Virus record (IMG/VR): IMGVR_UViG_3300021963_000833
Coordinates: 1 to 20,095 of that record
Origin: a virus
DNA length: 20,095 bases
Reading direction: 5' to 3' (one strand)
How positions within the stretch are numbered: position 1 is the first letter of the stretch; each line of letters starts with the position of its first letter. The notes below the pieces were generated by a model. It was given only the letters and a program-made list of their open reading frames with translations, was not told the origin of the DNA and did no database searches. A program made the translations under genes and the position numbers. Shown here one piece after another: positions 6,270-14,646 of this stretch.

Positions 6270-7859
6270 ATGGCACAGTGGAATAAGTCTATACAAGATT
6301 ATCTAAATCAGGAGAGGACACTACATGAGGTTTATCTCCGTGCTGATGAGTATGGAAATATTCTAAATGAGAGTGCTTGCTCCAAATCTGCTTTTGGAGA
6401 AAATCTAGCAATTCCACTCACACCTAAAATTCAGGGTGATGCGATTTATGGATTAGACCCAAGAAACTTTGAGATATTTAAGTTTAGTAATAGTGGAATT
6501 GCAACTCATGAAAATAATACTTTCAAGGTTGGTTGTGGAACAGATGCAAACTCTTATGGAGTTATAAGAAGCATAAACTTTCTTAGATATCGTCCAGGAC
6601 AAGGTGTAGTTGGAAGATTTACTGCATCATTCTCAAATAATCCAGTAGGTTTTACTCAGAGAGCAGGATTTTTCAATCAAGAAAATGCTCTTCAAATTGG
6701 TTATGCTCATACAAATGGAAAGTTTGGTATCCTTCGTGCAAATGGCGGTAAGACACATATTCACGGATTTACATTTTCTGCTCTTGATGATGGTAATGTG
6801 ACTGTGACCGTAAATGGGACTACATTTACTGCGGTAACTCTAAACACAGGAAGTGTTGCTGGAAATATTGCACAACTCGTTCAAGGACTAAGAGCACAAG
6901 CACTCTTTAATGCTTTATTTGTAGCAGAGTATGACCAAACAAAGATTAGTTTCCTTGCAACATCATTGGGAGCACAAACAGGAACTAATAATATAACAAG
7001 CACCACAACAGTTACTTTTACTCACGCAGATTTGCAAATTGGTGCGACACAAACAGAACATTGGACATTCCAAGAAGATTTTAATTTAGATAAACTTGAT
7101 GGAACTGGATACTCTGGTATTACACTAGACCCATCAAAACTGAATGTATATCAAATTAACTTCCGTTGGTTAGGTGCTGGTGAGCAAAGATATGCAATAG
7201 AAAATCCTCTAAATGGAGATATGATTTTCTTCCATCACGATCACTATTCCAATAGATACATAGTTCCACACTTAGATAATCCATCACTCAAACTTGGATA
7301 TGTCGCAGCAAATCTTGGTGGTGCAACGAGTGGAGTTGTAACTTGTAGAGGTGCATCATTTATGGGTGCAGTTGAAGGTAATGTCGTCCAAAACAGATTA
7401 CCTTATTCTGCAACAGGTTCAAGAAATGATTCAATGAATAGTCCAGGTTCTTTGTATCATATTCTATCTATTAAGAATAGAGTGGTTTTTCAAAATAAAG
7501 TAAATACAAGAGATTTAATTCTTAAAAAAATTACTGCTTCTGTGAATACGACAGGAGACCCAGCAATCTTATATGTTTATGTAAATCCAAATACAACAAA
7601 CTTTTTTAGATGGATAAGCAGTAATGAATTTAATGCATCACTTTATGCAACACAAAGCACTGCTGGATTATTTGTATTGAGTGCAACACAAACTTTTAAT
7701 CCAGTAGCAGCATTTCATATTTCTAATGGAGATACTCTAAATGCTGATGTGAGTGATTTAGGTATTGATATTCCACCAAATAATTTTATTAGTCTTTTTA
7801 TGACTTCTACAAGTAATATGACTTCTGCCAAGGCATCATTGATTTATGTAGAGGACTGA
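6270..7859 (+). CDS. Probable virion structural/adhesin protein
   Basis: A 529-residue, mostly beta-rich protein without membrane segments. Residues 1-75 form an N-terminal region (YLNQERTLHEVYLRADEYG). Residues about 100-175 carry GRFTASFSN, AGFFNQENALQIGYAHTNG and KFGILRANGG. Residues about 175-265 look like an inserted beta module (DDGNVTVTVNGTTFTAVTLN). The core then resumes with LDKLDGTGYSGITLDPSKLN and VYQINFRWLGAGEQRYAIEN. Residues about 380-529 form a C-terminal beta domain. I recall the signature D-G-T-G-x-S-G-x-T-L-D followed by N-x-Y-x-I-x-F-x-x-L-G-x-G from structural or adhesin-like proteins of marine phages and large eukaryotic viruses; this is memory, not a search. It starts 4 bases after the CTS protein and ends 4 bases before gp17, so it should be co-transcribed with both. 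Confidence 0.65.
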   Translation: MAQWNKSIQDYLNQERTLHEVYLRADEYGNILNESACSKSAFGENLAIPLTPKIQGDAIYGLDPRNFEIFKFSNSGIATHENNTFKVGCGTDANSYGVIRSINFLRYRPGQGVVGRFTASFSNNPVGFTQRAGFFNQENALQIGYAHTNGKFGILRANGGKTHIHGFTFSALDDGNVTVTVNGTTFTAVTLNTGSVAGNIAQLVQGLRAQALFNALFVAEYDQTKISFLATSLGAQTGTNNITSTTTVTFTHADLQIGATQTEHWTFQEDFNLDKLDGTGYSGITLDPSKLNVYQINFRWLGAGEQRYAIENPLNGDMIFFHHDHYSNRYIVPHLDNPSLKLGYVAANLGGATSGVVTCRGASFMGAVEGNVVQNRLPYSATGSRNDSMNSPGSLYHILSIKNRVVFQNKVNTRDLILKKITASVNTTGDPAILYVYVNPNTTNFFRWISSNEFNASLYATQSTAGLFVLSATQTFNPVAAFHISNGDTLNADVSDLGIDIPPNNFISLFMTSTSNMTSAKASLIYVED

Positions 7860-7863
7860 TATT

Positions 7864-9510
7864 ATGAGTGACGTATATCTTGGCAATCCACTTCTTAAGA
7901 AGGCTAATACTCCTATTGAGTTTACTCAGGATCAAATTCTTGAGTTTGTAAAGTGTAAAGAGGATCCAGTATATTTTGCAAAGAACTATGTAAAGATTGT
8001 GACTCTGGATAAGGGACTACAACCTTTTCAGATGTATCCCTTTCAAGAGAAGTTAGTCAACAACTTCCACAATCACAGATTTAATATCTGTAAGATGCCT
8101 AGACAGACTGGTAAATCAACCACTGTTGTGTCCTTCCTGCTCCACTATGCCGTCTTTAATGATAATGTGAACATAGGTATCCTTGCAAACAAAGCAGCAA
8201 CTGCGAGGGAACTCCTGGATAGGTTACAGACTGCATACGAAAACTTACCTAAGTGGATGCAGCAGGGTATTATATCTTGGAATAAAGGTTCTTTGGAATT
8301 AGAGAACGGTTCTAAGATTCTTGCTGCTTCTACATCAGCATCTGCTGTCCGAGGAATGTCATTTAACATTCTGTTCTTGGACGAATTTGCGTTTGTTCCA
8401 AACCATATTGCAGATTCTTTCTTTGCATCTGTTTATCCCACTATTACTTCAGGTAAAAGCACGAAAGTAATTATCGTTTCTACACCACACGGTATGAATC
8501 ACTTCTACCGAATGTGGCATGATGCTGAGAAGAAGAAGAATGAGTATATTCCAACTGACGTTCATTGGAGTGAGGTTCCTGGTAGGGATGAAGTTTGGAA
8601 AGCACAAACAATTGCTAACACATCAGAACAGCAGTTTAAGGTTGAGTTTGAGTGTGAGTTCTTAGGATCTGTTGATACTCTGATTGCTCCCAGCAAACTT
8701 AAGAGTTTGGTTTATGATCATCCACTCAAACGAAGTGCTGGATTAGATGTTTATCAAGATGTAAAAGAAAATCATGATTATGTAATCACTGTTGACGTTG
8801 CTCGTGGTGTTGGAAATGATTATTCTGCATTCACAGTTATAGATATCACAACATTCCCACATAAGGTAGTTGCAAAGTATCGGAACAACGAAATCAAACC
8901 AATGTTGTTCCCAAGTATTATTGTCGATGTAGCAAAGAATTATAATGACTCTTATATCTTATGTGAGGTAAATGATGTTGGCGATCAAGTAGCAAGTATT
9001 GTTCACTATGACCTAGAATACAACAACCTTCTTATGTGCTCTATGCGTGGCAGAGCAGGACAGATTGTTGGGCAAGGATTCTCTGGAAAGAAAACCCAAC
9101 TTGGGGTAAAAATGTCCAAGACGGTTAAAAAAGTTGGTTGTTTAAACCTCAAGACGATGATTGAGGAAAACAAACTTCTCATTAATGATTATGAGATTAT
9201 CGCAGAACTCACAACCTTTATTCAAAAGCATAACTCATTTGAAGCTGAAGAAGGTTGTAACGATGACTTAGCTATGTGTCTCGTGATCTATGCTTGGTTA
9301 GTTGCACAAGATTACTTTAAAGAACTTACAGACCAAGACGTTCGTAAGAGAATCTATGAAGAACAGAAAAATCAAATCGAACAAGACATGGCACCGTTTG
9401 GATTCATCGTTGATGGATTGGATGGAAACAGTTTTGTAGATTCTGAAGGAGATCGTTGGTATGCCGATGAATATGGAGATAGATCATATATGTGGGAGTA
9501 TCTATCCTGA
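7864..9510 (+). CDS. 17: Terminase large subunit gp17
   Basis: A 548-residue DNA-packaging motor. The ATPase domain has Walker A at 80-86 (RQTGKST), Walker B at 168-175 (NILFLDEF, D173/E174) and the coupling motif STPHG at 206-210. The RNase H-like nuclease domain has its acidic residues at D311 (YVITVDVARG), E368 (LCEVNDVGD) and D467/D468 (CNDDLAMC). Length is a little under T4 gp17 (610). It pumps DNA into the prohead through the portal and cuts the concatemer. GAGG at 7851-7854 lies 9 bases before the ATG, within the 3' end of the previous gene. No late promoter lies just upstream, so it is probably read from 5894. The small-subunit gene 16, adjacent in T4, was not recognised here. No intron or frameshift interrupts it. 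Confidence 0.97.
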   Translation: MSDVYLGNPLLKKANTPIEFTQDQILEFVKCKEDPVYFAKNYVKIVTLDKGLQPFQMYPFQEKLVNNFHNHRFNICKMPRQTGKSTTVVSFLLHYAVFNDNVNIGILANKAATARELLDRLQTAYENLPKWMQQGIISWNKGSLELENGSKILAASTSASAVRGMSFNILFLDEFAFVPNHIADSFFASVYPTITSGKSTKVIIVSTPHGMNHFYRMWHDAEKKKNEYIPTDVHWSEVPGRDEVWKAQTIANTSEQQFKVEFECEFLGSVDTLIAPSKLKSLVYDHPLKRSAGLDVYQDVKENHDYVITVDVARGVGNDYSAFTVIDITTFPHKVVAKYRNNEIKPMLFPSIIVDVAKNYNDSYILCEVNDVGDQVASIVHYDLEYNNLLMCSMRGRAGQIVGQGFSGKKTQLGVKMSKTVKKVGCLNLKTMIEENKLLINDYEIIAELTTFIQKHNSFEAEEGCNDDLAMCLVIYAWLVAQDYFKELTDQDVRKRIYEEQKNQIEQDMAPFGFIVDGLDGNSFVDSEGDRWYADEYGDRSYMWEYLS

Positions 9511-9740
9511 TGGACATAGACGGTCAGATTAGACTAGGGCATCTATTATTGAATGATAGGAAGTGTAGAGTATGTGGCGAGGTAAAAAATCTTATTGATG
9601 GTTTTTACAGAACGAGAAAAGATAGGGGTCCGGTCCCATCTTCATATTCTTATGAGTGCAAAGAGTGTACTATTAAAAGGATAATTACTAGTAGAATGGC
9701 ATCAAAAGTTTTGGATAAATGGGAATATCCCGATTGGTAG
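9510..9740 (+). CDS. Small zinc-ribbon protein between gp17 and gp18
   Basis: A 76-residue protein from ATG 9510, whose A is the last base of the gp17 TGA; an in-frame ATG at 9492 would lengthen it by six residues inside gp17. GGGAG at 9493-9497 lies 12 bases before 9510, which favours that start. Cysteine pairs C19-x2-C22 (CRVCGEVKNL) and C50-x2-C53 (YECKECTIKR) frame a basic segment (FYRTRKDRG). This resembles the N-terminal ribbon of the HNH gene at 5535 but has no DHxH or CxxCN catalytic part. It may be a small DNA/RNA-binding regulator or the remnant of a homing nuclease. I believe similar small proteins occur between gp17 and gp18 in other cyanophages, which would favour a conserved role. 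Translation is coupled to gp17. Confidence 0.65.
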   Translation: MDIDGQIRLGHLLLNDRKCRVCGEVKNLIDGFYRTRKDRGPVPSSYSYECKECTIKRIITSRMASKVLDKWEYPDW

Positions 9741-9779
9741 TTGTTCATACACCATTTCCCCATTCAAAAAGTCCATTTT

Positions 9780-9787
9780 CATAAATA
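9780..9787 (+). promoter_or_regulatory. Late promoter (CATAAATA) for gp18
   Basis: Seven of eight match to TATAAATA, 34 bases before the gp18 ATG, in the 80-base gap after the zinc-ribbon gene. AGGAG at 9810-9814 lies 7 bases before the ATG. Confidence 0.7.
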
Positions 9788-9820
9788 TTTTCAGATAAAC
9801 TGAAGTATCAGGAGAAAAAC

Positions 9821-12043
9821 ATGGCGACTCCTCAATTATCTCCAGGCGTACTCGTCAGAGAGGTTGACTTAACTGTAGGAAGAGCTGATAATGTTTTAGA
9901 TAATATTGGAGCAATTGCGGGTCCTTTCTCGATTGGTCCAGTTGACGATCCAATTGACATTACCACAGAACAAGAACTCATCAACGTATTCGGTAAGCCT
10001 CTGTCTACTGATGGACAGTATGAGTACTGGATGAGTGCATCATCGTTCCTTTCGTATGGTGGTGTTCTTAAGGTCGTAAGAACTGACGGCACCACATTAA
10101 ACAATGCAAATGCCGGTGTAGGTGCTGCATATACAACATCACTGAAGATTAAAAACTTTGATGATTATCAGGCAAACTATGCTGATGATGTCGCAGATTA
10201 TGTATTTGCCGCAAAGAATCCTGGTTCTTGGGCAAATAACCTCAAGATCTGTGTGATTGATGACAAAGCAGATCAAACTATCGGAATCACTACAACTGAT
10301 CCTGGTGCTGCGGGTGCAGTTATTGGATATGGTGTTACGACTCCTCTAGTAAATGCAGTTATTCCTGGTGTTGGATCAACTACAGGATTTAATGGATACA
10401 TCAAAGGTATTATCACCGGTGTTTCCACTGCTTCAACAACAGGTAGTAGCTCAATTGATGTTAAGATTGTTTCAAGAGTTTCTACAGCAGCAACAGATAA
10501 CGGAACTGAGTATCCAATTTCTTATGCTCAAGGAAATCAGAATGCTTCATTCCAAGCATCAGATGCAATTACCTTCTATAACAACTCTGGTATTGCTACA
10601 GGAAACGGAACAGTTTCGGCAGTAACCACAGTAGCAGATTGGTACGATTCCCAAACTCTGAACCTGACAAATACTACAATTTTCTGGAGTTCGATTGCAC
10701 CTAAGCCTATCAGCAACGGTTATGTTCTTGATAGACAAGGTAGAAATGATGCTCTGCACGTAGTAGTTGTCGATGACACAGGTTCTGTAACTGGTATTCA
10801 AGGGAATCTCTTAGAAAGACATCTGAATCTTTCTAAGTCAACCGATGCTGTTTCCGCAGTTAATGCTCCACAGAAAACTTTCTGGAAAGATTATCTGGCA
10901 CTTTATTCCGCATATGTTTATGTCGGAGACAATCCTTCGGTTGGTGTTGATTCTTACCATGGAACTACTCCACTCGCAACTGGATTCTCTTCAGGATTTA
11001 CAGCAGTTACCGAGGGAGCAGGTCAGTGGAATCAACTTGCACAAGGAGTTACTTTCAGTGCATTAGGAAACGTAACTTATTCTCTTGGTGGTGGTGTTGA
11101 CTATTCTGTAACAAACGGAATGACAGCAACACTCGGAAATCTCTTTACTTCATATAATCTCTTCTCAAATAAAGATGAGATTGCAGTTGATTATCTGATT
11201 ATGGGTCCTGGAATGGGCAACAAGTTTGAGTCTCAAGCAAAGGCAAATCAACTGATTTCTATTGCAAACAATAGAAAGGATTGTATTGCGGTTATCTCCC
11301 CACACAGAGCTGATCTGATTCAAGGAGATGGTGGTCCTATCACCAATACTGATACTCAAACCGATAACGTAATTCAGTTCTTCTCACCACTTTCATCCTC
11401 ATCTTATGCAATCTTTGATAGTGGATATAAGTACACTTACGATAGATTCAATAACAAGTTCCGTTATATCCCATGTAACGCTGACGTTGCTGGTCTTTGC
11501 GTAAGAACTTCGATCTTTGCTTATCCTTGGTTCTCTCCTGCTGGTCAGCAAAGAGGTATCCTGAATAATGCAATCAAACTTGCATATAATCCAAATAAGG
11601 CACAAAGAGATCAACTTTATCCAGTAAGAATTAACTCGATTGTTAACCAACCTGGAATTGGTATTCTTCTCTTTGGTGATAAGACTGCTCTTGGATATGC
11701 ATCCGCATTCGATAGAATCAACGTTCGTCGTCTGTTCCTGACTGTTGAGCAAGCACTTCAGAAGTCAGCAGAAGCACAACTCTTCGAACTGAACGATCAA
11801 ATCACGAGAGCAAACTTTGTCAATATCGTTGAACCATATCTCCGTGATGTTCAAGCAAAGAGAGGTATCTATGGATTCCTGGTAATTTGTGATGAAACAA
11901 ATAACACTCCTGACGTAATTGATAATAATGAGTTCAGAGCTGACATCTTCCTGAAACCAGCTAAGTCCATTAACTACGTCACACTTACCTTCGTTGCCAC
12001 CAGAACTGGTGTAAGTTTCGAAGAAGTTGCTGGTAGAGTTTGA
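9821..12043 (+). CDS. 18: Tail sheath protein gp18
   Basis: A 740-residue contractile tail sheath subunit. The N terminus MATPQLSPGVLVREVDLT is the classic sheath start, where an N-terminal arm links to neighbouring subunits. It is followed by GAIAGPFSIGPVDDP and ASSFLSYGGVLKVVRT. The C terminus holds the conserved core: RTSIFAYPWFSPAGQQRG, AYNPNKAQRDQLYPVRIN, FGDKTAL, NVRRLFLTVEQAL and DIFLKPAKSINYVTLTF. It is longer than T4 gp18 (659 residues). The extra length lies in the variable, Thr/Ser/Gly-rich middle (about residues 95-300), which in T4 corresponds to outward-facing protruding domains. It is transcribed from the late promoter at 9780 with a good SD; the tail tube gene follows. Confidence 0.97.
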   Translation: MATPQLSPGVLVREVDLTVGRADNVLDNIGAIAGPFSIGPVDDPIDITTEQELINVFGKPLSTDGQYEYWMSASSFLSYGGVLKVVRTDGTTLNNANAGVGAAYTTSLKIKNFDDYQANYADDVADYVFAAKNPGSWANNLKICVIDDKADQTIGITTTDPGAAGAVIGYGVTTPLVNAVIPGVGSTTGFNGYIKGIITGVSTASTTGSSSIDVKIVSRVSTAATDNGTEYPISYAQGNQNASFQASDAITFYNNSGIATGNGTVSAVTTVADWYDSQTLNLTNTTIFWSSIAPKPISNGYVLDRQGRNDALHVVVVDDTGSVTGIQGNLLERHLNLSKSTDAVSAVNAPQKTFWKDYLALYSAYVYVGDNPSVGVDSYHGTTPLATGFSSGFTAVTEGAGQWNQLAQGVTFSALGNVTYSLGGGVDYSVTNGMTATLGNLFTSYNLFSNKDEIAVDYLIMGPGMGNKFESQAKANQLISIANNRKDCIAVISPHRADLIQGDGGPITNTDTQTDNVIQFFSPLSSSSYAIFDSGYKYTYDRFNNKFRYIPCNADVAGLCVRTSIFAYPWFSPAGQQRGILNNAIKLAYNPNKAQRDQLYPVRINSIVNQPGIGILLFGDKTALGYASAFDRINVRRLFLTVEQALQKSAEAQLFELNDQITRANFVNIVEPYLRDVQAKRGIYGFLVICDETNNTPDVIDNNEFRADIFLKPAKSINYVTLTFVATRTGVSFEEVAGRV

Positions 12044-12051
12044 TTTTAGAT

Positions 12052-12059
12052 TATAAATT
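12052..12059 (+). promoter_or_regulatory. Weak late-promoter-like site (TATAAATT) with strong SD for gp19
   Basis: The last base differs from TATAAATA. It lies 21 bases before the gp19 ATG. AAGGAGG at 12064-12070, 9 bases before the ATG, is the strongest ribosome binding site in the window and fits the high copy number of the tail tube protein. Confidence 0.5.
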
Positions 12060-12079
12060 ACTAAAGGAGGAACCTAAAA

Positions 12080-12694
12080 ATGGCACAAATTCCAACAAGA
12101 GGCATTTCACAATTTAAATCAAAACTGATTGGTGGTGGTGCTCGTCCTAATCTGTTTGAGGTTGATGTTACCTTTCCAGCAGGAGTAAGTCTTGGTGTTC
12201 AGGGTGACGGAACTGGGCAGTTTGATAAAGAGAACTTCCGTTTTCTTTGCAAGGCTGCTGCACTTCCAGCATCAAACGTTGCATCAATCGACGTTCCTTT
12301 CAGAGGTCGTACTCTGAAAGTTGCTGGAGACAGAACCTTTGATGTATGGACTGTAACCATCATCAACGATGAAAACTTCTCACACAGAAGAGCATTTGAA
12401 GCATGGATGCAAAACCTTGCTCAATATGGCGATCACTCTGGTCTCTCAAACCCAGCAGATTATATGGGTCAAGCAATTGTTTATCAACTTGGCAGAAGCC
12501 CATCAAACACTCAGGGTAACAACACAACTGGTGACAACGCAAACATTCTGGCACAATATCGTTTCATCGATATTTTCCCAACTGCAGTTTCTGCTATCGA
12601 TCTCTCATACGATTCTTCAGACACAATTGAAGAATTTACTGTTGACTTCCAAGTTCAGTACTACTTCCCAGAAGCACCTGGAACTGGAGCATAA
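12080..12694 (+). CDS. 19: Tail tube protein gp19
   Basis: A 204-residue subunit of the inner tail tube. Diagnostic segments are RPNLFEVDVTFP, FLCKAAALPASNVASIDVPF with FRGRTLKVAGDRTFDVWTVT, NFSHRRAFEAWMQNL, and YRFIDIFPTAVSAIDLSYDS ending in EFTVDFQVQYY. This is the T4 gp19-like tube fold shared by gp19, gp3 and gp54. It is longer than T4 gp19 (163), partly through a loop rich in Asn/Thr/Gly (about 143-160). It lies directly between sheath and portal as in other T4-like phages. The stop codon is part of the next late promoter. Confidence 0.95.
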   Translation: MAQIPTRGISQFKSKLIGGGARPNLFEVDVTFPAGVSLGVQGDGTGQFDKENFRFLCKAAALPASNVASIDVPFRGRTLKVAGDRTFDVWTVTIINDENFSHRRAFEAWMQNLAQYGDHSGLSNPADYMGQAIVYQLGRSPSNTQGNNTTGDNANILAQYRFIDIFPTAVSAIDLSYDSSDTIEEFTVDFQVQYYFPEAPGTGA

Positions 12695-12700
12695 TAAATA
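12693..12700 (+). promoter_or_regulatory. Late promoter (AATAAATA) for gp20
   Basis: Seven of eight match, overlapping the TAA (12692-12694) of gp19 and 28 bases before the portal ATG at 12728. No clear SD precedes the portal ATG, which fits low expression. Confidence 0.65.
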
Positions 12701-12727
12701 GATCATAAGTAGATAGCAACTTTAATA

Positions 12728-14392
12728 ATGGCAAAATTGTTTGGATTCTCTATTGAGGATAACGAACCACTATCACCAAGTACAGTCAGTCCCGTTCCCC
12801 CAAATAATGAGGATGGGACTGACCACTACCTGAGTAGTGGTTTTTTTGGTTCTTATGTTGATATTGAAGGAGTTTATAGAACTGAGTTTGATCTAATCAA
12901 ACGATATCGTGAAATGGCACTTCACCCAGAATGTGATAGTGCCATTGAAGATATTGTAAATGAGGCAATCGTATCTGATACAAACGATAGTCCCGTTCAG
13001 ATTGATTTGGATAATCTGAACGCAAGTGATGGTATAAAGAAAAAAATTAGAGAAGAGTTTAAGTATATTTTAGAACTACTTGACTTTGATAAAAAGTCCC
13101 ACGAAATTTATAGGAATTGGTATATTGATGGTCGTCTTTACTATCATAAAGTAATTGACTTAAAAAATCCACACGAAGGTATTCAAGAACTTCGTTATAT
13201 CGACGCACTCAAGATGCGTTATGTAAGGCAGAATAAGAAGAAAAAAGATAACGGAAATACATTTGCAAGAATGAGATCTGATAATCCTATGGATTATGAG
13301 TTCCCAGAGATTGAAGAGTATTTTATCTATAGTCCAAAGACTTCATATCCAACACAAAATCCAACTGCATCTGGTGCAAATAATGGAATTAAAATGTCAA
13401 GAGATTCCATCACCTACTGCACTTCAGGTCTGGTAGATAGAAATAAGGGGTCAACACTTTCTTATCTCCACAAAGCAATCAAGTCTCTCAATCAACTGAG
13501 AATGATTGAAGACTCACTGGTTATCTACCGTTTGTCTCGTGCTCCAGAAAGAAGAATTTTCTATATTGATGTAGGTAATCTTCCTAAGGTAAAGGCTGAG
13601 CAATATCTTCGTGATGTTATGATGCGTTATCGTAACAAACTTGTTTATGATGCATCAACTGGAGAAATCCGTGATGATAAAAAATACATGAGTATGCTTG
13701 AAGATTTTTGGCTCCCTCGTCGTGAAGGTGGTAGAGGAACTGAAATCTCTACTCTTCCTGGTGGTCAAAATCTCGGAGAAATCACAGACATCAAATACTT
13801 CCAAGAAAAACTCTACAAGTCTCTAAATGTTCCTCCAACCAGAGTTGGTGGAGATGGTGGATTTAATCTTGGACGTTCATCAGAAATTTTAAGAGATGAA
13901 CTTAAGTTCAGTAAGTTTGTGGGTCGTTTGAGAAAGAGATTCTCAAATATGTTTAGTGATATGTTGAGAACCCAACTCATCCTCAAAAATATTATTACTC
14001 CCGAAGATTGGGAAGTAATGAATGAGCATATTCAATATGACTTTCTTTATGACAATCATTTTGCGGAACTCAAAGATGCTGAACTCCTAAATGAAAGATT
14101 AAGTCTTGCAGCAACTGCAGAACCTTATGTTGGAAGATATTTCTCTCAAGATTATCTCAGAAGAAAGGTTCTTCGTCAAACGGATCAAGAGATTATTGAG
14201 CAGGACATGTTGATCAAGAAAGAAATTGAAGAAGGCATTATTCCCGACCCATCTCAGATGCAAATTGATCCTGCAACTGGCCAACCAATTCCTATGGATG
14301 CTGCTGCTATGGATTTAGGAAAACCAGTCATGGAACCAGATTTGGGTTCCGAAGAAAAAACGGTAGACATACCAAAGGGTGGGGAAATTTAA
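12728..14392 (+). CDS. 20: Portal vertex protein gp20
   Basis: A 554-residue portal subunit. It forms the dodecameric ring at one head vertex through which DNA passes, nucleates prohead assembly and joins the tail. The sequence gives clear cyanophage gp20 segments: HYLSSGFFGSYVDIEGVYRT, LIKRYREMALHPECDSAIED, IVNEAIVSDT, SLVIYRLSRAPERRIFYIDV, NLPKVKAEQYLRDVMMRYRN, FWLPRREGGRGTEISTLPGG and LNVPPTRVGGDGGFNLGRSS. The C terminus is acidic with Pro/Met (DPSQMQIDPATGQPIPMD). Length is close to T4 gp20 (524). Odd feature: codons about 20-41 hold two strong inverted repeats, the second followed by a T run, like an intrinsic terminator (12785-12847). The stop overlaps the next late promoter. Confidence 0.97.
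   Translation: MAKLFGFSIEDNEPLSPSTVSPVPPNNEDGTDHYLSSGFFGSYVDIEGVYRTEFDLIKRYREMALHPECDSAIEDIVNEAIVSDTNDSPVQIDLDNLNASDGIKKKIREEFKYILELLDFDKKSHEIYRNWYIDGRLYYHKVIDLKNPHEGIQELRYIDALKMRYVRQNKKKKDNGNTFARMRSDNPMDYEFPEIEEYFIYSPKTSYPTQNPTASGANNGIKMSRDSITYCTSGLVDRNKGSTLSYLHKAIKSLNQLRMIEDSLVIYRLSRAPERRIFYIDVGNLPKVKAEQYLRDVMMRYRNKLVYDASTGEIRDDKKYMSMLEDFWLPRREGGRGTEISTLPGGQNLGEITDIKYFQEKLYKSLNVPPTRVGGDGGFNLGRSSEILRDELKFSKFVGRLRKRFSNMFSDMLRTQLILKNIITPEDWEVMNEHIQYDFLYDNHFAELKDAELLNERLSLAATAEPYVGRYFSQDYLRRKVLRQTDQEIIEQDMLIKKEIEEGIIPDPSQMQIDPATGQPIPMDAAAMDLGKPVMEPDLGSEEKTVDIPKGGEI
12785..12823 (+). repeat. Perfect 9-bp inverted repeat inside the portal gene
   Basis: GTCAGTCCC at 12785-12793 pairs with GGGACTGAC at 12815-12823 around a 21-base loop. 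Its right arm overlaps the next hairpin's left arm by two bases (12822-12823), so the two structures touch and weakly compete. Confidence 0.7.
12822..12847 (+). terminator. Intrinsic-terminator-like hairpin within the portal coding sequence
   Basis: ACCACTAC (12822-12829), loop CTGA, GTAGTGGT (12834-12841), then a run of seven T (12841-12847, the first being the last base of the stem). This has the shape of a Rho-independent terminator but sits in codons about 32-40 of gp20 (DHYLSSGFF). Ribosomes translating gp20 would melt it, so it could act as an attenuator on poorly translated transcripts. The structure is seen; the activity is inferred. Confidence 0.55.
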
Positions 14393-14398
14393 TAAATA
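14391..14398 (+). promoter_or_regulatory. Late promoter (AATAAATA) for the gp67-like gene
   Basis: Seven of eight match, overlapping the TAA (14390-14392) of gp20, 26 bases before the ATG at 14424. Confidence 0.65.
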
Positions 14399-14423
14399 AC
14401 TCAGAATACTATTGATTACAATC

Positions 14424-14618
14424 ATGGATGAATTAATGGATATGATTACTACTGATGAGAGTCCTTCTCAGATTAGTGATAAAATTAAAGATCTTTTATT
14501 CGCAAAAGCATCAGAAAGAGTCGATTCTTTCAAACCTAATGTTGCAAATTCACTTTTTGGTAGTGAATCTGAGGAAGAAATTGAAGTAGAAGATACTGAA
14601 GAGTACGAAGAATCATAA
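14424..14618 (+). CDS. 67: Prohead core protein, gp67-like
   Basis: A 64-residue protein. I chose ATG 14424; an in-frame TTG at 14412 also exists, but the ATG gives the expected start (MDELMDMITTDESPSQISDK). It has a helical first half (IKDLLFAKASERVDSFKPNV) and a very acidic tail (SESEEEIEVEDTEEYEES). T4 gp67 has the same size class, the same helix-then-acidic-tail plan and the same position between portal gp20 and protease gp21. gp67 is a minor component of the prohead core and is degraded by gp21 during maturation. The assignment rests on layout and position more than on residue identity. Confidence 0.7.
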   Translation: MDELMDMITTDESPSQISDKIKDLLFAKASERVDSFKPNVANSLFGSESEEEIEVEDTEEYEES

Positions 14619-14621
14619 ATA
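14614..14621 (+). promoter_or_regulatory. Late promoter (CATAAATA)
   Basis: Seven of eight match, containing the TAA (14616-14618) of the gp67-like gene, 26 bases before the ATG at 14647. It probably serves the 88-aa gene and gp21. Confidence 0.65.
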
Positions 14622-14646
14622 AAAAGTATAAGACTTTATCATAAAA

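Noticed and set aside
7864-9510. Intron or intein in gp17 (also considered for gp23)
   Set aside because: Both genes read through all their motifs without interruption and have near-normal lengths.
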